Shown piece after piece: positions 35,744 through 44,787 of a stretch of DNA of 64,000 bases (the first letter of the stretch is position 1; each line of letters starts with the position of its first letter). Origin of the DNA: Actinoalloteichus caeruleus DSM 43889 (lineage in GTDB: Bacteria > Actinomycetota > Actinomycetes > Mycobacteriales > Pseudonocardiaceae). The notes under the pieces were generated by a model. That model had not been told where the DNA came from and ran no database searches. It saw only the letters and a program-made list of their open reading frames with translations. The position numbers and the translations under genes were made by a program. The DNA lies in the NCBI RefSeq assembly GCF_000429185.2, contig NZ_AUBJ02000001.1, positions 4,216,001 through 4,280,000 on the forward strand, written 5' to 3'.

Positions 35744-37589
35744 GGTTGACCTCCTGTCGAGCGAACGGTGGAGCCAGGCTGCGGAGCCAGACCTCGCAGG
35801 CGATGGTGTCGGACAGGAACCCAGGCGCCAGACCTGACGGTCTGAAGGATCGCAGGCAGCCGCGTAGAACGTCCTCGTTGACCAGGCCCAACTCAGCCAG
35901 CAGCGACTGGTCGAACAGCTCGATCGCACGATGCTGATTGGTGGACCAACCACGGTAGATGTCGTCGTTGTAGTGTGCCTTGGTGCGTCGTGCGAGCAGT
36001 GGCGCTGGCACGGTGTCGGCGACCGCAGTTCGTAGCAAGGGCTTGGGTTGCCAGGGATCGACGCGATCCCATGGGACGACCGACAGAGCCGCTTCCACCA
36101 CCGATCGGTCAAAGTACGGGAACTCAGCGGGCACACCATGCGCCATTAGCGCGTCCCGGTACAAGGAGGAGCGGTAGGCAGTGGACCGTATCCGTACCAG
36201 GGTGGCATGAGTGCTGTGCTCTGCGAGCGGAGCTGGTGCGATATCGAGTATGGCGGAACGGACGAGTCGTTCGGCGTCACCGCTCGCCCACTGAGGTAGC
36301 AGAGGTTGTGCCTCCCATCCGACCGCGTCGTATTCCGCACCAGCCTCGGTCCTGAGGGAGCGGGCTGCCCGCCACAACCAGCGTGGGTAGGAGGGGAGGG
36401 ACACTACTGCCCGCAACAGTTGGGTTAGGGAGAAGTCCCGGAGCGCCGCATGGCCACGCAAATGCCGCCACCCGAGCCGAGGGCGCCTGCGCAGTGTGTG
36501 TCGGAGGTACGCTAACGGCGGAAGTAGGACTTCGTCACCGCCCTGCCCGTTGAGATGTAAGCGCACGCCTCGATCGGCGAGCAGCTCGGCGAGGTGGCGG
36601 ACCCGCGCCGATGCGGCTGCGAACGGTGGTGGTTCGTCCATTCCGCCTATCGCTGTCGGTAGGTCGTCGAAGAACAGTGGAGTTCGCTGGGCATCCAGTA
36701 CCACGTGCTTGGCTGGGGCGAGGTGCTTGCCAACGCGAAGTGCCCACATCAAGTCGTCGTTCGCTGGTGACGACGACGCTGACGTCACCAGCAGCAGCCT
36801 CGATCGATCGCTAAGGGCTTCTCCTGCCAGGCAGCTGAGTGTGGTGGAGTCCATGCCCCCAGACAGTTGGACACTTGTCGGGCTGGCTGAGGCGCGCATG
36901 CGGCCGGCGACCGCGGTACGAAGTTCTTCTGCCAGGATCGGAGCGCCTTGAGCGCAGGGATTGGTCGTCGCGGGCGGTACCCAGTACCGGCCAGTGCGGG
37001 CGACGTTCCGGCCGAGCGAGAGTCTGTGTCCCGGTGCCAGCGCATGAACTCCGTTGAACGGGGTCATTGACTCTCGTATCGGGCTGGGCATATCTGGGGA
37101 GGTTAACCGCGCGGCAAGCCAGGTCCGTGACACTGGCGCATCGATCAGGCGGCGTAGCACGTCCGCGTGGTTGGAAACCACGGTGGCCTTGTTGATGTGG
37201 CAGGTGTAAACCCTTCGGAAACCCGTCACGTCACCAAATACCACCATCCCGTCGGGACCGCTGATGACGAGGTGGTAGCTGCCACGCATGGATGTCAACG
37301 CATCGAAGTCACCCCGTCGGGCCGAACGTTCAACATTCTTTCGCAGCTACGCCGAATCAACCAGGCAGCTGCCGATTACCGCCACACGTATCGCGCCGAA
37401 GAAAACCGTGCGGAGATCGTCTCCATTCCTGTGGTTCACCATCAACCACGGTCGACCAGAAGCGTGTGCCGCCGCAGGGCCGGCTTCGGCCAACAGTGAT
37501 CGTGCGACTGGTTCGCAGTGATCCAAGTCGGGCAACGCGCACCACCAACGAACCCGACCTGCACTACCTCGTTCCCTCGTCGCGGTCAT
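35730..37589 (-). CDS. Lasso peptide cyclase (asparagine synthetase-like), interrupted by in-frame TAG
   Basis: The full frame of 620 codons runs from ATG 37589, which overlaps the precursor stop by ATGA, to TAA 35730. Codons 1-80 give the N-terminal Ntn-like domain (SGRPWLMVNHRNG, IRVAVIGSCLVDSA). Codon 81 (37347-37349) is TAG. The same frame continues at once with LRKNVERSARRGDFDAL, GSYHLV and VVFGDVTGFRRVY. The ATP-pyrophosphatase loop LSGGMDSTTLS has SGGMDST at residues 243-249. Relatives have Glu where the stop lies (pattern SAEL), so GAG to TAG is the simplest change. The enzyme would activate the ring Asp with ATP and form the macrolactam. It is inactive unless the stop is a sequence error or is read through. 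Confidence 0.88.
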
Positions 37590-37738
37590 GGCGACCAGTA
37601 GCCACCAGCATCACCGTCGTCTGAGTGTGGCCTGCTGTAGTTACCCCTTGTTACACACCCGAAATCACCAACCACCGTCAACTCTGGTGGCTCGTACGGC
37701 TCCAGACCAGCGGTATCGGACGATTCATCGTTGGTCAT
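37586..37738 (-). CDS. Lasso peptide precursor
   Basis: A 50-aa peptide from ATG 37738, with AGGGG 6 nt upstream, ending at TGA 37586 inside the cyclase ATG. The leader (residues 1-31) contains YEPPELTVVGDF, the YxxPxLxxxGxF motif bound by B1, and has Thr30 at the penultimate leader position. The predicted core (32-50) is GNYSRPHSDDGDAGGYWSP. Gly1 would join Asp9 in a 9-residue ring, and Tyr16/Trp17 could act as plugs. All lasso precursor rules are met. Asp10-Gly11 is a sequence prone to aspartimide formation. I do not recognise the core as a known lasso peptide. Confidence 0.9.
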   Translation of the reverse strand: MTNDESSDTAGLEPYEPPELTVVGDFGCVTRGNYSRPHSDDGDAGGYWSP

Positions 37739-37806
37739 CAGCAGCCCCTGTCACGATCGAACATGTCCCGACGTGGCGCGACCCTGCGCAATACTCATAG
37801 TAACCT

Positions 37807-37829
37807 ACTATACGCGTACTGTGACAGTA
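37807..37829 (-). promoter_or_regulatory. Lasso cluster promoter with operator-like repeat
   Basis: On the minus strand TATAGT (37807-37812) is a good -10 box about 70 nt before the precursor ATG. Just upstream, TACTG-TGA-CAGTA (37817-37829) is an inverted repeat placed in the -10/-35 spacer. The patch is much more AT-rich than the rest of the window. No cluster-specific regulator gene is present. Confidence 0.5.
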
Positions 37830-37935
37830 GTCTGCCTGGTTCTTTGAGGGATCGCCCCTGCCTCTGGTTCCTCCTCCGCCGGTCCGTGTAGCTGGTACGC
37901 CCAGTGGCATCCGGTCTGGAGCATCTGGCGCCCAG

Positions 37936-37975
37936 GAGCCCAACGCGCCGACCCACCCCGGTGGCGCGTGGGCTC
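37936..37975 (-). terminator. Terminator of helR
   Basis: GAGCCCAACGCGCC (37936-37949) pairs with GGCGCGTGGGCTC (37963-37975) with a single bulge, a stem of about 13 bp overlapping the HelR stop codon. It insulates the lasso promoter from read-through. Confidence 0.7.
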
Positions 37976-40175
37976 ACCCCCTGGCCGGGGTCTGGGCCTC
38001 GACCTCCACGAGGTCACCGAGCACGGTGGGCAGCGGGCCCTGGTGCAGCACGCCGAGGCGCTGGGTGGCGCGGGTGAGCGCGACGTACAGTTCCGCCGCT
38101 CCACGCGGGCCGTCGGCGAGGATCCGCCCCGGCTCCACGATCAGGACGGCGTCGAACTCCAGCCCCTTCGTCTCCGACGCGGGCACCGCGCCGGGAACGC
38201 CCGGCGGCCCGATCACCACACTCGTGCCCTCCCGGGCCGCCTCGTCCCGGACGAACTCCTCGACCGCTGCCGGCAGTTCGGCCTCGGAGATCCGCCTGGA
38301 CCAGGGGCGGACACCGCAGGCGCGCACCGACTCCGGTGGCTGGACCCCGGGGGCGAACTCGGCGAGCAGCGCCGCCGCGACGGACATGATCTCGGCCGGG
38401 GTCCGGTAGTTCACCGCCAGCGGCCGGTACGCCCACCGGCCCGGCACGTACGGCTCCAACACCGCCTCCCACGAGGTCGCCCCGGCCGCCGACCGGCGTT
38501 GCGCCAGGTCACCGACCACGGTGAACGACCTGCTGGGGCAGCGCCGCATCAACACCCGCCAGTCCATCTCGGACAGTTCCTGGGCCTCGTCGACCACGAC
38601 GTGCCGGTAGGTCCAGTTCCGGTCGGCCGCCGCCCGCTCGGCGACATCCCGGGTGTCGCCCTCGACGAAGCGGTCCGCCAGGTCCTCCGCGTACAGGAGG
38701 TCCTGGGCGAGCAGGTGGTCCTCGTCGTCCATCAGGTCGTGGCGTTCGGTCTGGAGGATCTCCAACACGCCGGCCGCGTACTCGGCCTCCGCCCGCTGCT
38801 CCCGGTCCGCCGCCCGCTCGGCCCGCGCCGCCGCCGGGTCCCGGCCCAGCAGGTCGACCAGTTCGTCGAGGAGCGGCACGTCCGACACCGTCCACGCCTC
38901 CCCGTCGGAGCGCAGCAGCGCCGGGTCCGCGCCGGCCGCCCGCAGCCGTTCCGGCGACGTGTACAGCGGCGTGAGCAGGGTCTCCGGGGTCAACACCGGC
39001 CACAGTTCGTCGACGGCGGCGGTGAAACCCGCGTGCTCGGCGAGTTCGGTGAGCAGGTCCGCCCGCATGTCCTCCCACGCCTCCTTGTCGTCCCTGGTCA
39101 GCCAGCCCTTCCCGATCCGGGCGATCGCCCGTTCGGTGAGCACGTAGGTGACGATCTCCACGAACACCGCGCGGGCCTCGTTGTGCGGGAGGCCGCTGGC
39201 CCGCGCCTCCTGGCGGGCCCACTCCGCCGTCTCGGCGTCGATCCGCACCGTGACGTCCTCCAGCTCGATCGGCAGCGGCCGCTCGGGAAGCCGTTGCCGA
39301 TCGGCGACCGCGGCCGCCAACACGTCCAGGATCCGGAGTGAACCCTTCAGCCGCGCGACCTCAGGAGTGTCCTCGGCGGCCACCCGGAGACCGGGCACGA
39401 GGCCGCCGGGAGTCGTGAACACCACGTTCGACTCGCCCAGCGACGGCAGCACCCGGCTGATGTGGTTCAGGAACGCCGGGTTGGGGCCCACGACGAGCAC
39501 GCCGTGGCGTTCCATCCGGTCCCGTCGCGTGTAGAGGAGGTACGCGACGCGGTGCAGGGCCACCACGGTCTTCCCGGTTCCCGGGCCGCCCTCGATCACC
39601 AGGACCCCGGGGTGGTCCAGCCGGATGATCTCGTCCTGCTCGGCCTGGATGGTCGCCACGATGTCGCGCATGCCCTCGCCGCGCGGGGCGTTCACGGCGG
39701 CGAGCAGTGCCGCGTCCCCCCGTTCGTCCCCACCCGGTCGGCCGAGCACCTCGTCGGTGAAGCCGACCAGGTGGCGTCCGCGCGAGTGGAACTGCCGGCG
39801 CCGGCGCATGTTCTCCGGGTTCGCGGCGGTGGCCACGTAGAACGCGCGGGACGCGGGTGCCCGCCAGTCCAGCAGCAGCGGCGTGTAGTCGTCGTCCCTG
39901 TCGAGGATCCCGATGCGCCCGATGTAGGTGCGCTCGCCGGTCACGGCGTCCAACCGGCCGAAGCACAGCCCGCCGTCGGCCACCGCCAACCGCCGGATCT
40001 CCCGGCCGGCGGCGCGCACCCGCACGTCACGCTCCATCGGCGATCCCCCGTCGCCGGCCAACGCCGCCTGGTGTTCGGCGGTCGCCCGTTCCCGTTCCTC
40101 GTCGAGCCGCGCGTACAGCCCCGCCACGTACGCCCGCTCTGATCGCAGTTCGTCCTCGTACCCCTGAACTGACAC
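37974..40175 (-). CDS. helR: RNA polymerase recycling motor HelR (HelD family)
   Basis: A 733-aa UvrD-like helicase-fold ATPase. It has an N-terminal coiled-coil arm (SERAYVAGLYARLDEERERA), Walker A VIEGGPGTGKTVVALHRVAYLLY, Walker B VVVDEAQELSEMDWRVL and C-terminal motifs VNYRTPAEIM, ETKGLEFD and YVALTRATQRL. GTG 40175 with AGGGG upstream was chosen; the longer frame adds low-complexity sequence. HelR releases stalled or rifampicin-bound RNA polymerase and gives rifampicin tolerance (family knowledge). The upstream RAE supports this assignment. Confidence 0.92.
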   Translation of the reverse strand: MSVQGYEDELRSERAYVAGLYARLDEERERATAEHQAALAGDGGSPMERDVRVRAAGREIRRLAVADGGLCFGRLDAVTGERTYIGRIGILDRDDDYTPLLLDWRAPASRAFYVATAANPENMRRRRQFHSRGRHLVGFTDEVLGRPGGDERGDAALLAAVNAPRGEGMRDIVATIQAEQDEIIRLDHPGVLVIEGGPGTGKTVVALHRVAYLLYTRRDRMERHGVLVVGPNPAFLNHISRVLPSLGESNVVFTTPGGLVPGLRVAAEDTPEVARLKGSLRILDVLAAAVADRQRLPERPLPIELEDVTVRIDAETAEWARQEARASGLPHNEARAVFVEIVTYVLTERAIARIGKGWLTRDDKEAWEDMRADLLTELAEHAGFTAAVDELWPVLTPETLLTPLYTSPERLRAAGADPALLRSDGEAWTVSDVPLLDELVDLLGRDPAAARAERAADREQRAEAEYAAGVLEILQTERHDLMDDEDHLLAQDLLYAEDLADRFVEGDTRDVAERAAADRNWTYRHVVVDEAQELSEMDWRVLMRRCPSRSFTVVGDLAQRRSAAGATSWEAVLEPYVPGRWAYRPLAVNYRTPAEIMSVAAALLAEFAPGVQPPESVRACGVRPWSRRISEAELPAAVEEFVRDEAAREGTSVVIGPPGVPGAVPASETKGLEFDAVLIVEPGRILADGPRGAAELYVALTRATQRLGVLHQGPLPTVLGDLVEVEAQTPARG

Positions 40176-40777
40176 GTTCCCCTCACAGTGCCTGGAGATG
40201 GTGTGAGCCTCGGCGGTTTCCTCGCGTGCCCGGAGGAGCCGCCGGTTCCCCCTGCCCGTTCGCCCCGCGCCGATCCCACCCGCAGGGGCACGAGGAGGCG
40301 TTTCCCGAGGTGACGCGTCTGGTCGCGGCCACGGATCCGCCTCGTCGTGCCGTCCGCTCCCGGTGGGTGGCACTCGGGGTTCGGCGTCGCCGTGCGTCCG
40401 TCCGTCGACGGCGGCACGGCCACGCCTCCCCGCCAGTGTCCACGGCTGCTGGCTTCGGCCGGGCGATTCTGGAGCATCACCGGGGTCTTGCCGCAAGACC
40501 CCGGGTGCGCTATATGTTGAACTTGGCGGGGAGCGGAGCCGTGTTCCCGGTGTGCAGCTGGTGTGTTCGCGCCGCCCGCGTCCATTCCTCGTGGTGACTC
40601 CGCCCGCCGCTTCGTCGCGTTCGCGCTCGTTCTCCCTGGTCCGCCTGGCACGACCGTTCGGGCGCCCTGAGGTCGTGCTGCCCCGCCCACATCCGCGCTG
40701 TCGCTCGCGCCGCCCGTGCGCGCGCACCGCGCGGCGGCTGAGCGGCCCCCGGCGCACGTGTCTGGCTCGGCAGCAGG
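40176..40777. other. Long helR leader/promoter region
   Basis: About 600 bp without a gene. It contains the RAE palindrome at 40482-40502 and an AT-rich patch (GCTATATGTTGAAC, 40509-40522). The distance from the RAE to the helR start is about 300 bp. Confidence 0.5.
40482..40502. promoter_or_regulatory. Rifampicin-associated element (RAE)
   Basis: GGGGTCTTGC-C-GCAAGACCCC is a 21-nt palindrome with one central base. It matches the RAE form (GGGGCTTGCGGCAAGNCCC-like) found upstream of rifampicin-induced genes including helR. It lies upstream of helR in the correct orientation-neutral position. Confidence 0.85.
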
Positions 40778-41383
40778 TCAGCGGCGTGCGTGGCGACGAC
40801 GGGGGAACGCGCACCAACGAATCTGACCGACGTCGAGGTGTGGGCGAGCGTGCCGAGATCGCGGGCCGGACGTCGGGTCCTCGGACCGCCGGTGCCGGCG
40901 CGGCTCGGCCTCAGGCGGTCCGCTCCCCCGCCGCGCGGCCACGGCCACGCGCGGGACGGCCTCCCCGGTTCCGGGCACCTCGCGACCGGGCTTGTCGTGA
41001 GCCGAGGGCATCCGCGTGGAGACCAGCACCTCCTCGACGAGGCCGAGCAGGTACCGGATCTCCCCGACGGTCGGCGTCAGCTCGTAGGCGTGCAGGTGGC
41101 AGGCGCGGGAGAGCCCCTGCCACGCCCGGTTCATCGGCGTGGCGATCTCGGGGTGGAGCTCGCCGAGCACGAGGAGCCTCGACCGCGTCGTGGGTCTCCC
41201 GTCAGTGCGCAGGGGCAGGTCGGCCCGCACCCAGAGCTGGTTCAGGACCTGTTCCAGCGCGTAGCGGCCGAGGAACGCGGAGCCCCGCAGCGCGACGCCC
41301 GGCCCGAGTCCGAACCGACCCGCCGCGAGAGCCCGCGCCAGCCCGAGTGCCCTCCCGGCGGGCACGTCCTCCGTGTCGCTCAC
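40778..41383 (-). CDS. HEPN-like partner of the zinc-hook ATPase
   Basis: A 201-aa protein from GTG 41383, overlapping the ATPase stop by GTGA. The N-terminal 130 residues are helical, with FLGRYALEQVLNQLWVRAD, MNRAWQGLSRACHLHAYEL and EIRYLLGLVEEVL; SRACHLH is an R..xH-type pattern compatible with a HEPN fold. The last 70 residues are low complexity and the true stop function is unclear. The tight coupling suggests a two-gene module with the ATPase. The family is not firmly recognised. Confidence 0.6.
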   Translation of the reverse strand: MSDTEDVPAGRALGLARALAAGRFGLGPGVALRGSAFLGRYALEQVLNQLWVRADLPLRTDGRPTTRSRLLVLGELHPEIATPMNRAWQGLSRACHLHAYELTPTVGEIRYLLGLVEEVLVSTRMPSAHDKPGREVPGTGEAVPRVAVAARRGSGPPEAEPRRHRRSEDPTSGPRSRHARPHLDVGQIRWCAFPRRRHARR

Positions 41384-43827
41384 GCCAGCTTCCCCAGGGC
41401 CGCCACGAACTCCTCCAGACCCTTGACCGCGGCCTCCGGGCCGAGGGAGAGGCCCTTGTGCACCTGTCCGTTGCAGAGGGCCAGTGTCTGGTTCCGCGAG
41501 GGGGAACGACCGCACCAGTCGTTGAGTTCGTCCTGCCCGCCGAGAGCCAGCGTCACCCGCTCCCGGGTCAACCTGGCTTCCTCCCAACGCCGTTCCCGCT
41601 CCTCGCGGGACATGCCCTGCCTGGACTGGTGGCGGTCGTGGAGGTCCTTGGCGGCCGACTCCACCGCCAACCGGCAGATCCCCGGTAGTGCGAGGTGGAG
41701 CGCCTCGACGGGCAGGGCCGGGTCCTTCACCAACGCCCGGGCGTCCTCGACGTGCCGGAACGCCGGGCTCGGGCAAGGCCGCACCTTGACCGCCGAGTTC
41801 ATGCCCCGGGTGACCTCGATGACGCGGGCCTTCACTCCCAGGGTCCGCACGGCCTGGGGGAGGCGGTCGTCGTGGGTGAAGACCACCACCTGGCGGTCCT
41901 GGGCGATCCGCTCCAGCACCCGCACGAACCCGTCGATCTTGGACAGGTCGAAGGCCTGGATCGGGTCGTCGAGCACGACGAACCGGAACGGGCTGGACGG
42001 CGCGGTGGCGCGGGGGAGGAACAGCGAGAGGCTGAGGGCGTGGGACTCGCCCTGGCTCGTCAGGCCGAGCGCGGAGCCCTCCTCACCGTCCACGCCTGCG
42101 GTGAACCGAACGGTGCGGCGGGTGTGCCGGCCCTCCAGGGTCAGGTTGCCCAGGCTGACGTTGCTCTCCTGCCGGAGGCTCGCCCAGACCTCCTGGATCT
42201 CGCCCGACAGCTCGGCGACCCGCTCGTCCCGGATCGTGGTCTCGTTCCTCTCCAGCCACTTCACGGCCTGGTCGGCGGCGCGCACCACCTCCCTGTGGGG
42301 TTCCGCGCGTTTGTTGGCGTCCAGCCAGCGGGACAGTTCGAGGGCGACGGGTGCCCAGCGTTCCTCGCGTTCGTCGAGGTGGGCGGCGGCCTGCTCGCGG
42401 ACTTCGGCCATCGCGGCGGCCAGCTCGGGCCGGCGGGCGAGGAGATGGTCGGCCAGCGCGGGCAGCTCGGTCGGGGCGTCGAACCAGCGGTTCGTCGCGG
42501 CGGTGAGGGCGGGCAGGGCCGGGAGGGCGAGGGGCTCCTCGGTCGCCGGGGGCGTGGGCACCGATTCCAGCAGCGCCCGCGCCTGCCGGCGGGCCTCGGC
42601 GGTCCGCTCCGCGACCCGCCGCTGCCGTTCCGCGTCGAGGTGGTGTTCCTGGAGGGTGTCCTCGGCCTTGCGCCGCCACTCCCCGTCGAGGCGGCCCGTC
42701 CCGCACACCGGGCAGTCCCGTTCCCCCTGCTCGGCGTGCAGTTCCAGGGCCTGTCGCAGCAGGTCGAGACGCCGGGCCTCGGTCCGGGCCCGGTGGGCCG
42801 TGAGTTCCTGTTCGGCCGTGTGCGCCGCCCGGAGGGTGTCGGCCGCGTCCCGCACCTCGTCCTCGGCGGGGGCGGTGAGGGTGGAGAGGATGCGCAGCGA
42901 CCGGGTGGTCTCCTGCTGGCGTGCGTCGGTGCCGGTGGCGAGCGAGGTGAGCAGTTCGAGGTCACGTTTCCTCCCCAGCGCGGTGCGTGCGCGCTGGGCG
43001 CGGTCGTCCGGGACGTCCGCCAGCGTCTTCCTCAGCTCCCGAGACAGCTTGTCGGCGTGCTCCACCTCGTCCTTCGGCGCCTTGCGGCTTTCCTTGAGGT
43101 GGTTGATGGCCGAGGTGAGCCGGTCGAGGCCGAGGATCCGGGCGATCGCCTCGTGGAGCTTCATCGAGGTGGCGTGGAGCAGGGCGTTCATCTCCTGGTA
43201 GGACATGATCGGCCGGTAGTTGCGCAGGGCCTCCGCCCACCCGAGCGGGTCCCGGCCGGGGACCCGTCTCCCCAGCACTGTCCCGGTGCGCGGCTGGGTC
43301 CAGGGCTGCTGGTCGGTGTAGTCGGCGTCGCGGTCCCAGTCGATCCCGACCAGGACGTTCTCCGCCGCGCCGTCGACGGCCAGCTCGACGGCCACCGAAC
43401 AGCGGCCCCGGTGGTGCAGGTTCCGCCACTGGGTGGCCCAGGGCGACTGCTTGGAGCGCTCCGGCTCGCCGCCCCAGCGGAAGGTGCCGCCGGTGAGCGC
43501 GGTCTCCAGGCCCTCGGCGAAGCTGGACTTCCCGGAGCCGTTGCGCCCGGTCACGATGGTCAGCCCTGGCCCGGGGTGCAGGCTGAGCGTGGTGGCCGAT
43601 CCGATGCCCCGGAACCCCTCGACCCGGATTTCCCGGAGGTAGGCCGTCACCGGCCGCACCGTGTCCTCGCCCGCGCTGCCCCGCTCTCCACCGATGGTGG
43701 AGAGCAGGTCGGCCAGCTCGTCGGGGCTCTCCAAGGCCGCCAGGACCAGTTCCTTCGCGCGGTCTCCCAACGAGTCGTCCTCGGTGGCGCGGGCGGCCAG
43801 CTGAGTGACGAGGGAGGAGTCAACCAT
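41380..43827 (-). CDS. SMC/RecN-like ATPase with zinc hook
   Basis: An 815-aa protein with Walker A TGRNGSGKSSF (GRNGSGKS at 94-101), then long coiled-coil arms flanking a CPVCG zinc hook (Cys372 and Cys375). The ABC signature is LTSQGESHALSLSLF, Walker B FVVLDDPIQAFD and the H-loop VVVFTHDD. The C-terminal 150 aa are helical, with CNGQVHKG. The layout recalls Rad50 and the zinc-hook nuclease RloC, but no nuclease domain is visible in this chain. It may sense DNA damage or phage DNA and control its partner (inference). Confidence 0.85.
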   Translation of the reverse strand: MVDSSLVTQLAARATEDDSLGDRAKELVLAALESPDELADLLSTIGGERGSAGEDTVRPVTAYLREIRVEGFRGIGSATTLSLHPGPGLTIVTGRNGSGKSSFAEGLETALTGGTFRWGGEPERSKQSPWATQWRNLHHRGRCSVAVELAVDGAAENVLVGIDWDRDADYTDQQPWTQPRTGTVLGRRVPGRDPLGWAEALRNYRPIMSYQEMNALLHATSMKLHEAIARILGLDRLTSAINHLKESRKAPKDEVEHADKLSRELRKTLADVPDDRAQRARTALGRKRDLELLTSLATGTDARQQETTRSLRILSTLTAPAEDEVRDAADTLRAAHTAEQELTAHRARTEARRLDLLRQALELHAEQGERDCPVCGTGRLDGEWRRKAEDTLQEHHLDAERQRRVAERTAEARRQARALLESVPTPPATEEPLALPALPALTAATNRWFDAPTELPALADHLLARRPELAAAMAEVREQAAAHLDEREERWAPVALELSRWLDANKRAEPHREVVRAADQAVKWLERNETTIRDERVAELSGEIQEVWASLRQESNVSLGNLTLEGRHTRRTVRFTAGVDGEEGSALGLTSQGESHALSLSLFLPRATAPSSPFRFVVLDDPIQAFDLSKIDGFVRVLERIAQDRQVVVFTHDDRLPQAVRTLGVKARVIEVTRGMNSAVKVRPCPSPAFRHVEDARALVKDPALPVEALHLALPGICRLAVESAAKDLHDRHQSRQGMSREERERRWEEARLTRERVTLALGGQDELNDWCGRSPSRNQTLALCNGQVHKGLSLGPEAAVKGLEEFVAALGKLA

Positions 43828-44153
43828 CGGGCACGTACCTTTCCACCGGGTGATCGGGTCGGCGGTGCCCTATTGGAGTGTGGAGCCGGGGAGAACACGA
43901 GGATTTCACCCGCGTTCCACCCGAAAGTGAGGAAAGCTCGGCCACCAGGTGAAACAGGCTCGTGATCGGGGTCAACCCGAACGGAGCACCGGCCGGTCCC
44001 GGCGAGAAACACCGTCGCGGAATTCGCGCCTCGGCCGTCGGAATGGTCTGCCGGCGGCACGGAGATGATCCGCCGAAGCCGTGGGGCGACGGCCGGCGCG
44101 TCGATCGAGGCGGCCGACGCGAGGAATCGTGGCGGTTGGCGCTCGCGCCTCCG
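43828..44153. other. Gene-free spacer of about 330 bp
   Basis: No gene is seen. It presumably holds the promoter of the ATPase operon (minus strand), but no clear boxes are visible. Confidence 0.4.
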
Positions 44154-44747
44154 TCAGCCGTCCCGCAGCAGCTCGCGGAGCGGCTGCCTCGCCTGTGCGC
44201 GTGGGTCCGGCTCGCTCTCGATCAGGGCGTTGACGACCCGACCGTCCACCAGGGCGATCAGGTGCCGGACCCGGTCCCGGTCCGAGGGGGCGCCGGCCAG
44301 TCGCAGGGTCTCGGCGATCAGGTCCTCCAGCTCGGCGCTCATGGCCCGCATCAGGGGGGCGAGGTAGGGCCGGCGGGGGGTGGTGACGAACCGTTCGTAC
44401 CGGACCAGGATCGACTCCAGTTCGCGGTCGCCGGCCGGGGTGCCGAGCAGCAGGTCCAGCAGCAGCTCCACGAGTTCGCTCCGGTCGTGGCCGCCGCCCG
44501 CCAGTTCGTCGAGGCGACGGCGGCCCTCGGAGAGTTCGAGGCGCCCCCGGTGTTCGACCGCCGCCGCGATCAGGTCGTCCAGCGAGTCGAAGTAGTAGGT
44601 GGTGGAGGCGAGCGGAAGATCCGCGCGTTCGGCGACGGCGCGGTGCCGGATCGCGTCGAACCCGCCCTCGCCGAGGAGTTCCGCGGCGGCGGCCACCAGT
44701 AGTTGACGGCGACGTTCGCCCTTCGGTGTGCTGGCTGCTGCGGTCAT
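44154..44747 (-). CDS. TetR-family regulator linked to the Gdx/SugE pump
   Basis: A 197-aa protein with an HTH (GFDAIRHRAVAERADLPLASTTYYFDSLDDLI) and a helical effector domain. It lies 40 nt downstream of the SMR gene on the same strand, repeating the SMR-TetR arrangement at 23.5-24.5 kb. The two regulators share the style of recognition helix but are not close copies. Confidence 0.87.
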   Translation of the reverse strand: MTAAASTPKGERRRQLLVAAAAELLGEGGFDAIRHRAVAERADLPLASTTYYFDSLDDLIAAAVEHRGRLELSEGRRRLDELAGGGHDRSELVELLLDLLLGTPAGDRELESILVRYERFVTTPRRPYLAPLMRAMSAELEDLIAETLRLAGAPSDRDRVRHLIALVDGRVVNALIESEPDPRAQARQPLRELLRDG

Positions 44748-44787
44748 GGCATCCGATCCTGCCAGGCGGGGAACCGGCCGGCGGCCG

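Noticed and set aside
37586-37738. Ring closure of the lasso core at Asp10 or Asp12
   Set aside because: Known lasso rings have 7-9 residues; only Asp9 falls in that range. Tandem MS could overturn this.
37588-37800. Plus-strand 70-codon frame starting MATSSHQHH over the precursor region
   Set aside because: It is the antisense of the lasso precursor, without a ribosome site or recognisable family.
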